From Panax quinquefolius (lineage: Eukaryota; Streptophyta; Magnoliopsida; Apiales; Araliaceae), in contig CM035152.1 of assembly GCA_020205615.1 (NCBI GenBank), positions 150,898,166 to 150,962,165 of the forward strand: 64,000 bases of DNA, in the 5' to 3' direction. A program made the translations under genes and the position numbers. Below are positions 49,245 to 61,820 of this stretch, one piece after another. Positions within the stretch are counted from its first letter, which is position 1. Every line of letters starts with the position of its first letter. The notes beneath the pieces were generated by a model. That model was not told the origin of the DNA. It ran no database searches and worked only from the letters and a program-made list of their open reading frames with translations.

Positions 49245-50999
49245 TGTTGACTTAGTCATATTCTAGCCTTATGTTTTGATGATGAAATGTTCAAGTACTA
49301 AATTATTTGATGGTGTTTCAGGTTTGTTGATAAAGGATAGTTGGTGGGATTTTCAAATGAAGGAAGAAAGTTTTCTTTTCTAGGAAAACAAATGTAAGAT
49401 CAATTGCATAATAATTGATTTTTCATTTAAAGGCTCTAGGACATTTTATTGCATTATATATTGTTATGTGTCTTAAATGAAAAATGTTCTAAAGTATTCT
49501 ATGAAAAAGGTTTTCTAAAAAAGAGATCAGATTAATCAAATACAAAACATGATTTTATATTGTATTATTTATATATCTCATATATTAGTCTGAATGTCTT
49601 GAAGCTTATTGATATATCTTGGATTGTTGCTACACGTGGATATGCATGATATCTTAGAAATTTTAATGAACAGTAGCTAGTTGTTATTATTCATGCATGC
49701 TAGCTATATTTTTTTGAAAAATGATGGGTGCTACACGTGGATGTGGTTTTACTAGAAAGACTAAAAAGCTTGCAACTTTATCTCTTGAGAGCTACGATTT
49801 TTAAGGAGATGTAATTATTGTTAGAAGTTCAAAAGACCTTGAGTCTTGGAAAAGGAGAATGACTGTTACCTATTTCTACACGCTACCAGTTGCTTGAAGA
49901 GATAGAAAGTGTGAAAGTCAAATGTTTATCACGAGTTATTTTTTGAAACAGTCTTTGAAGTTGGTTGGAACTATATTGCTAATGCAGTGCTTGATTTGTT
50001 CCTCAATATATCAACTGGATATATTAAACATATATTACCGTTGGGAACTTAACTTGTTATCTATCCGGTTTCTTTGGATCAAATTTAACAGACATTTTTC
50101 TTGATAAGGAACTGCAACGTAAATATTTTTAACGGTAATATTATATGGGCTATAAATCAGTGTTTGCATGTTTTGGAAAAACACAACTCACGAATTATTA
50201 TTGCACTTATTATTATTTCTGAGCTAATTGATTTACTGAGTGCAATTCTTGAGAAGCTAAGCAATTTAATTTCTGGTATTAGTTGGGCATTGTTCGGTAA
50301 GAAATTAATTGTTTATCTATTGTGTGCTAATTGATCATTGCATATAGTTGAGCCTTTAATTGTTAAATTGATTATTCTTGCATTGATCATGAGCCTCTAT
50401 ATTTGTATTGAATTTTTTGTTTAGACTAAGTGTAGTCTAAAGGTTTTAATCTGAGGGGATTAGAGAAAGGTTTACAAACGAGGTTCGAGGAAGCAAAGGT
50501 ACTTGAAGAGTGCGTGGGTGCACAAGTAGCAAGAGAGACTCGAGGAAATTAATTGTTAATTAATTTTTGTTAGAATCTGTTTTATAATTTGTATTTATTT
50601 ATAAAGAAATAAATAAAGTGAGTCTCCAATACTAGTTGGTATTGGGCGTGGACTAAAGCTATTATTATAGAGGTAATAAATTTGAACTACGTAAAAAATC
50701 TTGGTGTTGATTTTATTATTTGCTTTACTTTAAAATCACATAAAGCTATTTTAATTATCTTAATAATTAAAATTTGAATACTTATATTATATTAAGATAA
50801 TTCTTTAACATCAAGTATTTTACTCAAGATATAAATTCATCAGGATATTTTCTTTAATAGGCTATATTAATTGATGAACCCGATTTGATCATTATAATAA
50901 CTTAAAAGTTAATAATTTAACTTAAAGTTTAAAAGTTGGTCATAGATTGCTCCCACACTTATTCAACCCCCACTTCTAAGTGTGCCTAGATAAATTTCA
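49245..50999 (+). mobile_element. Nested Sirevirus-like Copia solo LTR, TSD GAGAG
   Basis: 1755 bp beginning TGTTGACTTAGTCATATTCT, with TTTTGATGATGAAATG just inside. It ends after CACTTATTCAACCCCCACTTC and ATTTCA, features of SIRE/Sirevirus LTRs. Perfect 5-bp repeats GAGAG flank it (49240-49244, 51000-51004). No internal genes, so it is a solo LTR. It is younger than the LTR it sits in. Confidence 0.85.
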
Positions 51000-52925
51000 G
51001 AGAGAAAATGAGAAAGAAGAAGAAGAAGAAGAAGATGAAACCATAGAAGCATGAACGAAGAATAAGAAATCAAAAGGTAAAACCAAAACTTTTCATCTCT
51101 TTAATTTTCCTAAGAGTTTGATTTGTTTAAAGTTGGGTTATAGGGGATCATGATGGATCCAAAGTAATAAGGAAGTATATGATAAAGATTTTATGTTTAA
51201 TCCATGTCATAATTGAATTTAAGATCAAAAAGTTGGGCATATGTTTGAGGATGAACAAAAGTTATGTTGAGGACTTAAAATCAAACTTGTAAAAGTGTTG
51301 ATGGTTGATTTATGTGTAAAATTTGAGGAGGAGGATCTATAGATTAAGAAGTTATGGAAATATTCCAATTTGAACGTATTAAAAATGATTTAAATCAAAG
51401 TAGTGGTGAAAGTTTTCGTAAAACATGTTAAACGATGAAAAACTTAGTCTTGGGGGACTTTGGAGCCAAATTTCAGAATAATTAATGAATCTGAAAAATT
51501 ATAAAATCATGGGGGTTTTGTAGAGCATGTTACAAGCTTTTCATAGCTTCGAAAACGGACTAATTTCGATAACGAATGAAGAAGTTATGAAGATTTGAAA
51601 TATGTGTGTCAAAAGTTGCAAAATCTGGAAAATTGGAGTTAAGTGCCAAAGGTCGAGGCGCTTGAGGCACTAGGCTCTCTGTGCTTAGAATTTGTTCTTG
51701 GGCGCCTGGCGCTTGCCCAAGGCCAAATTTGGGCGCTGAAACCTTTAATCGAAGTGTCAATTTGGGCGCTAAAGCGCTGATTTGGTCAATCAGGCACTTT
51801 AAGCGATCGAGAGGACGTCAGCATACACATATGCAACGTGTAATGTTTTCGACGATAAAGGATGTTGTTTCTAAGTTGTAAAACATGAACATTATTAAAT
51901 ATAATGATATTATCGCGATAAATAAAGACAACTTAAATGAATAATGAATTATTAGTTGGTGTATATGTTATTCGAGATAATTATGATTTGATGTTGATCC
52001 TTACTTTTAATAGAATTTAAATTGTTTATAAGTAAGGTATTGATTTGATTCTTACGTAAGAAGTCACTCGGTATTTATTTCAATAATTACCACGATGGTT
52101 ATTACATGGTGACTCATACTTATTTGATATGATATAATTAAACCAACAAGAAGCGTTGAGAGTCTATATTAATAATTGTGAATAATGGTTCAAAGATTGA
52201 AAAGGGTGTTGATTAAAGATAAGTATGATATGCATATGTTTGTTCAATTATTTTTTTTTTTACAAAAGTAAGTTTGGCAAGACTTGCCGACACTCTACTT
52301 TTTTCTAAAGTAGTATGGACCACAACTCTATTATTGAACAAATTTTATTAAAACGTGTACAAGTTGGTTTAATTTTCTCTGTGGGACAATAAATTCCACT
52401 ACCATTACTATATACCTCATTTGGTTATTTTGTCAAAGCGTGTGTGCTAATTATTTCCTCAATTTTCAGTATAAATAGGTTGCCTGCTGAGCACACACCA
52501 TCACTACACTAAAAATATAGAATTCTTTTACTACAATATTGTGATTATAATATTGTGAGTATTTTTGTTGAGTGGAAGATTACTCCAAGTGTAGATAAGG
52601 AATGCAAGCATTGTTTAAGTTGATCAATTTCACAGAAAGCAGAATTAAGTAACATGTTAAGGTAAGGGAGGTCATTATTGTGGTAAGAGGGTATTATTTT
52701 TATGGTAGAAAGAATGTCATTTTCTTTTATACTCCATATTATGGTAAGATATTATTATTCGTTTATCCAGTTTATCATTAAATGGTGAAAAGTCCTGAAA
52801 GGATTAGAATATCCTTAATAGTTTGTGCTTCATCTATTATTATGTTATCAATTTAGACAGTTGATCAGTATGATTATGACCAGGGATTATTCGGTATAAT
52901 CAGGACCGTTGGTGAAAACACGAAT

Positions 52926-53265
52926 ATCCTTGGCCCGTAGTGCATGGATAATTCGTGGTCGTGATACTATTAAGTTAAGTCTCAACATTATTGGTTTTTC
53001 TACAGTTGTATATCTTTGGCCTGTAGTGCAAAGATGGGTATTGATTATTAGTTTCTGATTGTATATCTTTGGCTGTACAGTGCAAAAATGGAATTTGTTG
53101 GTTATTGGTTTTACGATTGTATATCTTTGGCTGTAGTGCAAAGATGGGTATTAGTTATTAGTTTTACTGATTTGTATATCTTTGACACCAGTGCAAAAGA
53201 TGGATGTGACCGTTGTTATTGATTTTACGGTTGTATGTCTTGAAGCTTGTATTGCAAAGATGGAT
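52926..53265. repeat. Hairpin minisatellite, diverged (5-6 units)
   Basis: Units such as ATCTTTGGCCTGTAGTGCAA-AGAT, with longer spacers than in the array. The first unit has changed to ATCCTTGG...GCATGGAT, where the outer four bases still pair. Confidence 0.7.
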
Positions 53266-54121
53266 TTGTTGATTTACACGATTATAAATATGAATTATGA
53301 TTTAATTATAATCCGTGGTGGTTCAGGTGAAGACAGGTGATGAGAGTTCTCTTTGTCTTGCGTATAACAAATAACTGTTGATGAGTATTACAAGAATGAA
53401 ATATTAACGATGAATTATTAATCTAGAAGAGATAGTAGACATTATGTTCTACTTGACTCTTCTAATGGATTGTTGATTCCACTGTTATTATGGTTGGAAA
53501 CTTTTATCTTCTACCATATGTTATAAATCTCTGATTTATTATTGTTGAAGGCTATTGATAATGTAATTATCTTAAGTCATGATATTCTTTACTTGACTAT
53601 TTGTACTCACCCTTTTACTTCACCACCCTTTCAGATAATAAAAATGTAGCTGTGACTAGCAGAGAGAACGTGGGTATAAAGTGGTGTTACGAATAGTCGC
53701 AGACCTAATCAAATTATGAAATGGTGTGGTATAATAATTGTACTGAGAACTTAAAATGTGTGTGACATGTTTTATACATCATTTAATATTTAATTCTGGT
53801 GAACAACAATAGGGTGAAAGCGAATCGAAATTTGGAAGCGTCGAAAAGTGCACTCCATTAGAATGAGGAGAACATAAATCTTCTCGTGTCCCTTCGGGGA
53901 CTTGATATATTTGTTGTTGTACTTTATATGGCATTGTAATAATTTAAATATGAATATTGTCATATTATATACGTAACAATATTTGTATTGAAACTCACAA
54001 TATATGAGTTAAATCATTATTTTGCACTGACAGGTTGTATAAATGAAGTTGTCGATGTAGTGTATTTTTTCGGCGACCAAAGATGGATTAATGTGGACCT
54101 ATTTTGGGGCGTCACATTATA

Positions 54122-55715
54122 TATGTTTTATGAGTTTCTTTTTCTTAGCTTTCAGGGGTGGTGTGTTGATTGGATTTTGTAAGCTTTCTTCCTTTAGTCT
54201 AAAATGTGTGCCATTTATGATCTTGAGATGGATTTCTCTCCAATCTCATTCCTTTTCTTGGAATCCAGTGACTTGAAGATTGATAATATCCAAATCCTTG
54301 ATTGAAGTTCAAAGTTCTTGTTACTGAATCAATTCATAGAGGTTGGATCGAGGCTTGTTTGTGTGAGAGTTGTAAGGCCAAACTTGTAGTGTGAATTCAA
54401 ATTCTATTTGTTTATAATTTAAAGAAAACAGGAGTGGGTTAAATTTATAGAGAGCCTCTTTATGGAAGGACAATGGTTGTCAGGGTGATACTACCTAAGC
54501 GGAAAGTTGAGTTTACTAAAAGTCTAAAGAAGTTGTCTTACTGGCTCTATGCCCTCTAGGGGCTATGTTGGTTAAATAGGTTGTGTAAGGAAGAAGTAAA
54601 CTTGTTCCTGGTATTCTTATTGTTTGAGTACACATATTTAGGATGTGTTCACTTCTACTGTTCTACATAAGTTTTATGTTCTCTAATGTTTGATGTGTTG
54701 GTCAGGCAATGGTAAGGGTGGGCATTTTTGTCCATTAGGAAAACTTCATCCATTGAGTGGGATAGGTGTCATTGTTGCCCCTATATGACTTTAACCAACT
54801 TATAAGTCATTTTCCACTGTTAAGCTATTTGGCAACTGACTTATTTTTTAACTTATAAGTTGATTTATAAGTAAAAATAAAAAGAAAAAATTTGTAACTT
54901 ATTTAAAAATGACTTATAAGTCATTCTTAATAAGTTGGTTTAACCAAATATAATGTCTATTTTGTCCCTAAACTATTTTGCTAAATTACATTTGATTACC
55001 CTTTTAAAAAGCCTGATCTCTCTCTTCTAACGTAAAAAAATTGGAGATATGCTTTGCTCTTTTTTTTCTCTCTCTCTGCTCTCGATCCTTTAATTTCTTG
55101 GTTTTTCCCTCCTTCCCTCCGCACCTCTTAGTCCTACTACTCATTCTACTCATTCAATTGCTTATTCCTTGAATTCTTTCTTTCGTTTGATTGATGTTAA
55201 GTACCAAACCCTAGACCAAATATTTGATATGTATATATTTGTGTATTTTGTTATGTTTGAATCTTTGGCATGTGGTTTTTCTTTTTCTTTACCTCTTTAA
55301 TTTTGATTGTAGTTTTAGAGCCTGTGGGTTTCGATTCAATTCCATTTTTTGTTAATTTATGTGGTTCAATTGATTGATTGATTGAATGAATTGTTGTATA
55401 CTGGGTTGTGCTTAATTAGTAATATGTGAGCAACTTAATTTTAGTAATTTTCAGTAACTTGTGTTTTGTTTATATAGATTTAACCCGAGTTCTGCTTAAC
55501 AATTGGATATAAATATATTGGTGCAAAATTATATTTTTGCACTATACATGAGTGTACTCTCAACAACCTGTAAAAATAGTCACAAAGAGAGATATATGAT
55601 CAACATCGAATGAAAATTAATAATTATACTAAAAAGAAAAAAATGCAAGTTGTCCATGATGGTTATTAATGTGCTAATATAATATAGATATGGATTATAG
55701 TTTGAATATATAAGG
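54122..55715. other. Leader-like and MITE-like sequence
   Basis: 54828-54952 has inverted TATTTGG(C)AAC...ACTTATT ends of a small MITE with ACTTATAAGTC motifs. 54974-55411 recurs inverted at 63563-64000. It contains a CT-rich leader (55065-55130) and an intron-like stretch, perhaps the 5' part of a decayed transposase or host gene. 55711-55715 (TAAGG) is the left target duplication of the next LTR. Confidence 0.35.
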
Positions 55716-58119
55716 TGTGACGCCCCCAAAATTAGGTATACGTCACCCATCTTGGGTCGCCACTTACATGGTACATAAATTCAAATCGACTTACTAATAT
55801 ATATAACTCGCTGTATACAATACGACATAAATCGTGAGTTTGAATACAAATATTGTCTACTAGATATTATACAAACTCAAAAGGAGTCCTCATTACAACT
55901 ATTATCACACTATTTCACGTAGAATAGTGAGGACTACTAATCTTATCCTCTGGACCATTACTTACGTTCCCAGACTAAATCCCGGCTATGTTCTCATTTC
56001 ACGAAGAAAACGGTGAAAGAAAGGGTGAGCTCAACTAGCCCGATAAGAAATATTATGACTAAGATAATGCGAGAATAAATTATCATTAGCCTTCAACAAG
56101 TGTTAAACCGATAAAATACAATAGACAACCGGTTTAACTGCGGCGAATAAGCAATCCATTAAAAGAGTCAGTAGAGAATAAAGTCTACTATCTTTTAGGT
56201 TTTAAAAGGTTTTCATCAATTTTATCGCTAAGACTCGACAATAAATAAACCACTACATCTAATCATCCTGTACCACGGTCCAAGGATTTTCATCAAATTA
56301 TCGATAGTCATGCGACTATACTTAATCACCCCAGTCATAATCATACCAAAAAACTATCCATCATTTGCATTACAGAACCACTCGAGGACTTTTGTCACAT
56401 CATTTATATCAAGTCATGATTATACCGAATGATCCTCAGTCATAATCATACTAAGTTCATCTATGCATGCGTAAGCCAAAGATAACATAATATAACATGA
56501 GGATGATGACAATGACATAATAATTCAATAAAACAAGTTCAAAATTATTTAATCCATGAATTATTAACGTCCCAAATTGTCAACATAATACTTTATTTAG
56601 TAGAGTAAAATTCAAGAATGATCGTAAGAATATTTCCGTGAAAGATCTTTGGATGAAACGCAAATATCGAGGATATTCTACTAATTTCATGGAGTATAGA
56701 AGTCAAAGTTTTAACCAACTGGGTATAATAAAGAATGGAATAACAAAAGAAATCACCACGCACGCATGCGGTGCTTATGATGACGGAGTTATTCAACAAT
56801 GAATAATAATAACGGAACCGGTCGGTGAAATTCACAATCAAGCGAGGATGTTCAACAGAATAATAAAGATGGAACCGGATCCGGTGTAAAACACACGAAT
56901 AGGATATTCCAATGAATGATAAAGATTTTAACCGGTCCTGTAAAACACACGACGGGATGTTCCAACAGAATAATAAAATGGGAACCAGTCCTGTGTAAAA
57001 ACACACATGAGGATGTTCAAAACAGAATAATAGAAGAATGTCACCAAGTATAGAATTAAACCATATCTGAGTTATTCCAATGAATAATAAGCAATGGAAT
57101 AACATAAGGATTTCACCAAGTATAGGGTATCTGGCGTATCTGAGGTTATGTATAGGGTATACCACTTTTACGAGTTATTCCAATGTAATAATAGTGAATG
57201 AAATAATGAAGTTCTCTTGAAGAAGAAAGAATAACACCCACTACTGTAAAAAGAACCTGAATATAGAAGTAGTGAAGTAGCGAGAATACTCTTCTTCTTT
57301 CTATAATTTTCTCTCTAAACCTCTCTATATAATTTCTCTCTCTAGAGTTTCAATGAATTCGTAAAGAAAAATAATGAAGGAATGAGCTTATTTATAGGAA
57401 AATGGAATGCATAAGAATTAATCCATGAACGGTCCAGTTGATTTACTTTAATCAAGGTCCATATTTAAAGAAAAACTTTTAAATAAAATATAATATATTC
57501 TATTTATATAAAAACATTTTTTATGCAAACACTACGCAATACTATGCAAAACACTATGCAACACTATCGCATAATAAAATATAATATATTCTATTTATAG
57601 AATAACTTTAATAAAGTATTCTATTTTATATAAAAGATGTTTCGCTTTATTACGTTAATAATATCTGAATAAAACAAAACGTCATTATCATTATAATAAT
57701 TCATATTATTAATCGACAATAATGGAATCAAACGAGTGACTTCTCACATAAGCATCAATAATCAATACTGCGTAATGCTTATTATGCAACCACACGTATT
57801 CATCGTACTTTTACTACTGAAAGTAGTTCAACGGTAACTACGGTAAAACTTCCGTAGTTATTTCAATAAAATATTTTTGTCGTTTTCTCGATCCGACAAT
57901 AATTACATTATGGGTCCACTGATGATTGAGTAGTTGTACGAATATTCCTGCTAAACCTAATATTCCCCACCAATCGAATATAATATAACCACTTGTATAC
58001 TTTTGCAAAATTTATAAATACTACCCACAACTATAATATTATCTCAAATTCACACCATAATATAAAAAAATTATTTCGAAAAAATTTAAATCTTTATTGA
58101 TAAAATCTGGGGTCTCACA
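55716..58119 (-). mobile_element. Solo LTR with TSD TAAGG (2404 bp)
   Basis: On the minus strand it starts TGTGAGACCCCAGATTTTAT and ends TTTTGGGGGCGTCACA. Perfect TAAGG repeats flank it (55711-55715, 58120-58124). It is a shorter subfamily with the U3 start also seen at 11168-11548, a TATA motif (CCTATAAATAAG, about 57390) and one hairpin unit at 56265-56287. The 56.7-57.1 kb stretch has several direct repeats of the GGATGTTCCAACAGAATAAT type, which creates a spurious 190-codon frame on the minus strand. Confidence 0.92.
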
Positions 58120-58124
58120 TAAGG

Positions 58125-59419
58125 AGTCTAATTAAGTTGTAAAAATTGAATATAGAGGTTTGGAGGCAAGATTGAGCCTATAAGAAGCTGCATTATGTTT
58201 CAGTTGTTATAGCAAATTGATGTTGTTACATCTTATTTGCTCATATAAAATATATGCTTAGTTTTGCGAGTTGTATATTATCTTTATGAATGATCTTGTA
58301 GCTTTAATGTGAGACATACTTAGGAGAAGAATTAGTTAATTTCTAATTTGTTGGAGTTGATCTTGTGCAATATTCCGTAAAATTTCAGTTTGTTTACTAT
58401 AATTGAACTTAGTTTCGTTTTGGGGTTGATATTATAATAAAGATGGTCATGAAAGCCTTCTTTTCCTTTCTTGATTAGAAGAATGTACATTAAGTGTCAT
58501 ATGCAATTTACTAAAATCTTAATATTAAGGAGCTAGCTTATGCGCTTAAGAAATGAGCTACTTCACTTGTATATACTGAGTGGATGGATTATATATATGG
58601 CTTTTACTTGTAGCTTTAATGACTTTTGCTTGTATATTTTGGAACGGAAGTATGAAACTAAAAGTCATTTTGCATTTATATGTTTGAACGAGTATGAAAC
58701 AAGAGACCATCATTGTTTTCTCTATTGCAAATGACTTTTGTTTTTATTTGCATGGAGAATTATGGAATATAAGTAAGGAACATGAAACATCTTAATCAAA
58801 TGATTTATAACTTGAAATGATTTTGGTAATAAAACCCTTCAATTTAAATTAAATTGATGAATGTGATTATCAGTTGCATTCACAACTATCTCAATTTGAG
58901 AAGAGCAGTCAATCAACAAAATGTTGGAATTAGAAAGGTTGTTATAGCATCATTCATCCATTCAAAAGATTTTACCTCTTCGAGGGTTGTTTCCATGTTT
59001 TGTTATGGAGACTGCTTTCTTGTCATGAGGTACAACATTAGTGGTATAAACTACCGAAAGGAGAAGTCGACAACTTAAACTACCCCACCTCTCTTCTCTA
59101 TTCTCACTAATTGCAATGCAATTACATTGCAATTACAAGTGTTTCAATTTGGTTGGCAACTTAGGTAGTCTTAATTTATTTGAAATTGCAATTTTAGATT
59201 TTGTATAAACCTTTTTCTTCTATTAGTAGTTGCTGCTTAGGTTTATAAAGATGGCCATGTCACTAGTGATTGATCAGTTGGAATAAGATTGTAGTTGATA
59301 TGTTTTGAGAATTTGTTTGGTGTTTTATTTAATGAAATTGTGGATAATTGTTATGATATGATATTGAATCAATGTATCTTTTTATTAATGTCTTTTTAGT
59401 AATCTTTATATTTAATTTT
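58125..59419. other. AT-rich, no recognised gene
   Basis: Short open frames (for example 58854-59078) do not match known proteins. It may be the interior of a larger decayed DNA transposon, because ACTTATAAGTC-type subterminal motifs occur at 54.8 kb and again at 60.6 kb. Confidence 0.25.
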
Positions 59420-60560
59420 AAGTCATTATCAACCTAACACCTTCATTCACTAATTGCTACTTATATAATATCGTTTACTTGATACTATACCTTAATCTAG
59501 CAGATGATATTAATCAAATTAATTTAACTGGCCAAATCAAATCAATCAGATAAAATAACATGTAATCAATTAAAACATATTATCAGAATAAATTTCATAC
59601 AAGAAGGAATAAATAAAGTAAACTTGATCAAACTGTTAATTATAAAGAAGGTTCAACATCCCTTAGAACTGAAATAGTGAGTTTAACCTGACATGCCTTC
59701 AATCTTTCTCCAATACTAGGGTTTTTAGTTGAATGTAGATGATAGATGCCCTAATAACTGGCTAATAACATGTATTTATAGTCCTAGAATAAAGCCCTAC
59801 TACCCTAAGAAGTAACAATCCAATTCCTAGTAGAATTCCAATCAACAAAATTGAGAAAATCTGCCAACTGGCCACGCCCCCAGAAAATCACGCCAGAGCC
59901 GCGGCCTCCAGTCATGCCCATCGCGGCTTCCATCAGGCGCCACGACGCTCCATATTGCCGGCCGTGGCTCTTTAACATTCTGCACCTGCGGTTTCGCTTC
60001 ATTTGCTCGTCCATTTTGATTCCTTTTCCTTCTTTTCAACTCCAATTCTTCCAAAAATCAATAAATCACTTAATAAACTCATATAAACATAAAACATCTA
60101 ATAAAACTAAATATAAAGAATCAAAATTATAAAATATTATGCACTTATCAAATTCCCCCACATTTAGCCTTTATAAGTCCTCATGTAAATCAAAACAAAG
60201 ATCCTTATAATTGCTCAGCCAAATTCTATTTAACCAACTTTCAAAAGGTTTCAAATCTCTCATGAACATCAATACTAATCAACAGAAATTTTATTAACAC
60301 CTCATCAATCAACTCACAAATAACAACCTCGCCATTCACTGATGCACATCAAATTAACATGCATCCACATAAGTAACTCGCATATGATCAATATAAATAA
60401 TTAACCAAGCTTGTATAGAACAACAATTGTGCACACTGATTCATAACTTAAAGCCTATTTTCCCTTATATTCATTTTTTTTCAAAGAACCTTCTCTCCAA
60501 CACAATTGAATGCATTTTTATGCTTCGTCTCACATTATTTCTTTTCTTTACATGTGCAAT
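59420..60560 (-). mobile_element. Athila/Tat-like Gypsy 3' end (PPT + LTR)
   Basis: On the minus strand the internal tail reads GAGGACTTATAAAGGCTAAA, then ATGTGGGGGAATT (PPT, 60163-60151), then the LTR start TGATAAGTGCATAATATTTT at 60150. That PPT-TGATAAGTGC junction is characteristic of Athila/Tat-type elements. The LTR contains a GC-rich patch at 59870-60010 and runs to about 59420; its 3' end and target duplication are not fixed. No pol sequence remains. Confidence 0.6.
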
Positions 60561-61820
60561 GTCTTCTTTTCTTGTTTTAATTTAATTTCTGACTTATAAG
60601 TCAAATTGATGCCGAACGTTTTTACTTATAAATCACAACTTAAAATAACTTACAAGTCAATTTATATTTTAATTTTAAGTCATTTTAAAATAAGTTGTTG
60701 TCTAACGGGCTCTTAATATCTATCGAGATCAGGGTTTATTAAACTTTAATTTTCTGAAATGTTTTCATTTGTGACCTTTACATTTTCTCTTAAAATTAAT
60801 CTTGGAATGTCTTGATTTTGTTATGTCAACTGGGCATGTTGTTATTGATAATATAGAATTATGTAGTGCTCTTGATTCGATGCTTGAAGTCATGAACTGT
60901 CTTGCATCTCCAAAATTGGTTCATGAAGGGAATGTTTGAATGTTTTTGTTGTTTTGTCATAGTAAGATGAAAATTGAAGTATTGAGAAATCTTTTACTGA
61001 AAGATAATGAGCTCTACCTTGAGTAGGAGTGAGCAAAAAATGGATAAAACCGAATTACCTAGCAGAATCAAATTTTTTTAACTAAATTATTTCGGTTTTT
61101 CGATTTTTTTTACAATTTCGGTTATATCCGAATTATTACTCAATATTCAGTTTTGGTTTTTAAAATACAGATTATTCGGATACCCGAATACCGAACCTTA
61201 ATACTTAAAATCAAATTAATTTATAATATCTACTAATAGTCTAATACTACTATCTAAGTATCCTGACTAGGGGTGGTGTTGTTTTTTTCCCGAAATCCAT
61301 CGGTACTATCATCGGTATTTTTAGTAAGGGGAATATGGTGCAGTTTGGTGTATTTTGAAATTTAAATTATATTTGAAATTGTTTAGGCGCGATTTGATAA
61401 ATTTAAAATTGTACATGTAATCGCTTGTGATTGGTGCGGTTTTATTTAATGCAGTTTCAGTTCTAAAACCAATTGAAACAATAAAATTTTATGCAATTTA
61501 TTACACAAACAATGATGGAAAACAATGAGAAATGCGTAATAACAAAGACTAATCCTATTAACTTTTGATCATGCTTAATTACTACCAATATCATTGTCAA
61601 ATATAATAATAAACAAATCAAACTAATGGACAATCTTACTGGCTAATCCAGAAATCATAAAGCAAATTGTTTTGGTATAATTAGTAGATAATATTAATAA
61701 TAGCTTCTTTAAAGGGAATTATATGAAAGAGGTCATTAATAGATACAGAACATTCATACTACAAACTGAGTAATACAACTTGTAAGAAACAACCACGAAA
61801 GAGTAGCTAGAGACAACAAG
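60561..61820. other. Decayed DNA-transposon ends
   Basis: 60588-60715 carries ACTTATAAGTC motifs and a CTAACGGGCTCTTAAT terminus. 61025-61260 is a relic of the CCGAAT-rich family of 44.3-46.8 kb (GGAGTGAGCAAAAAATGG, later ATTCGGATACCCGAATACCG). 61268-61480 begins TAGGGGTGGTGTTG, another MITE-like end. No gene. Confidence 0.35.

Larger units (their letters stand above)
48844..54116 (+). mobile_element. Solo LTR with TSD TTATA, interrupted by a Copia LTR
   Basis: Starts TGTAAGACTCCGAATTTTAT and ends TTTTGGGGCGTCACA, flanked by perfect TTATA repeats (48839-48843 and 54117-54121). Without the nested element it is about 3.5 kb. It belongs to the same LTR superfamily as the array but is more diverged. 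It contains hairpin units (52926-53265), a promoter-like CAGTATAAATAGG at about 52470 and an unusual GGCGC-rich patch at 51650-51790. Confidence 0.9.

Noticed and set aside
56593..57165. 190-codon open frame on the minus strand
   Set aside because: It lies wholly inside the TAAG G-flanked solo LTR and arises from short direct repeats. Its translation is repetitive and has no recognisable domain.
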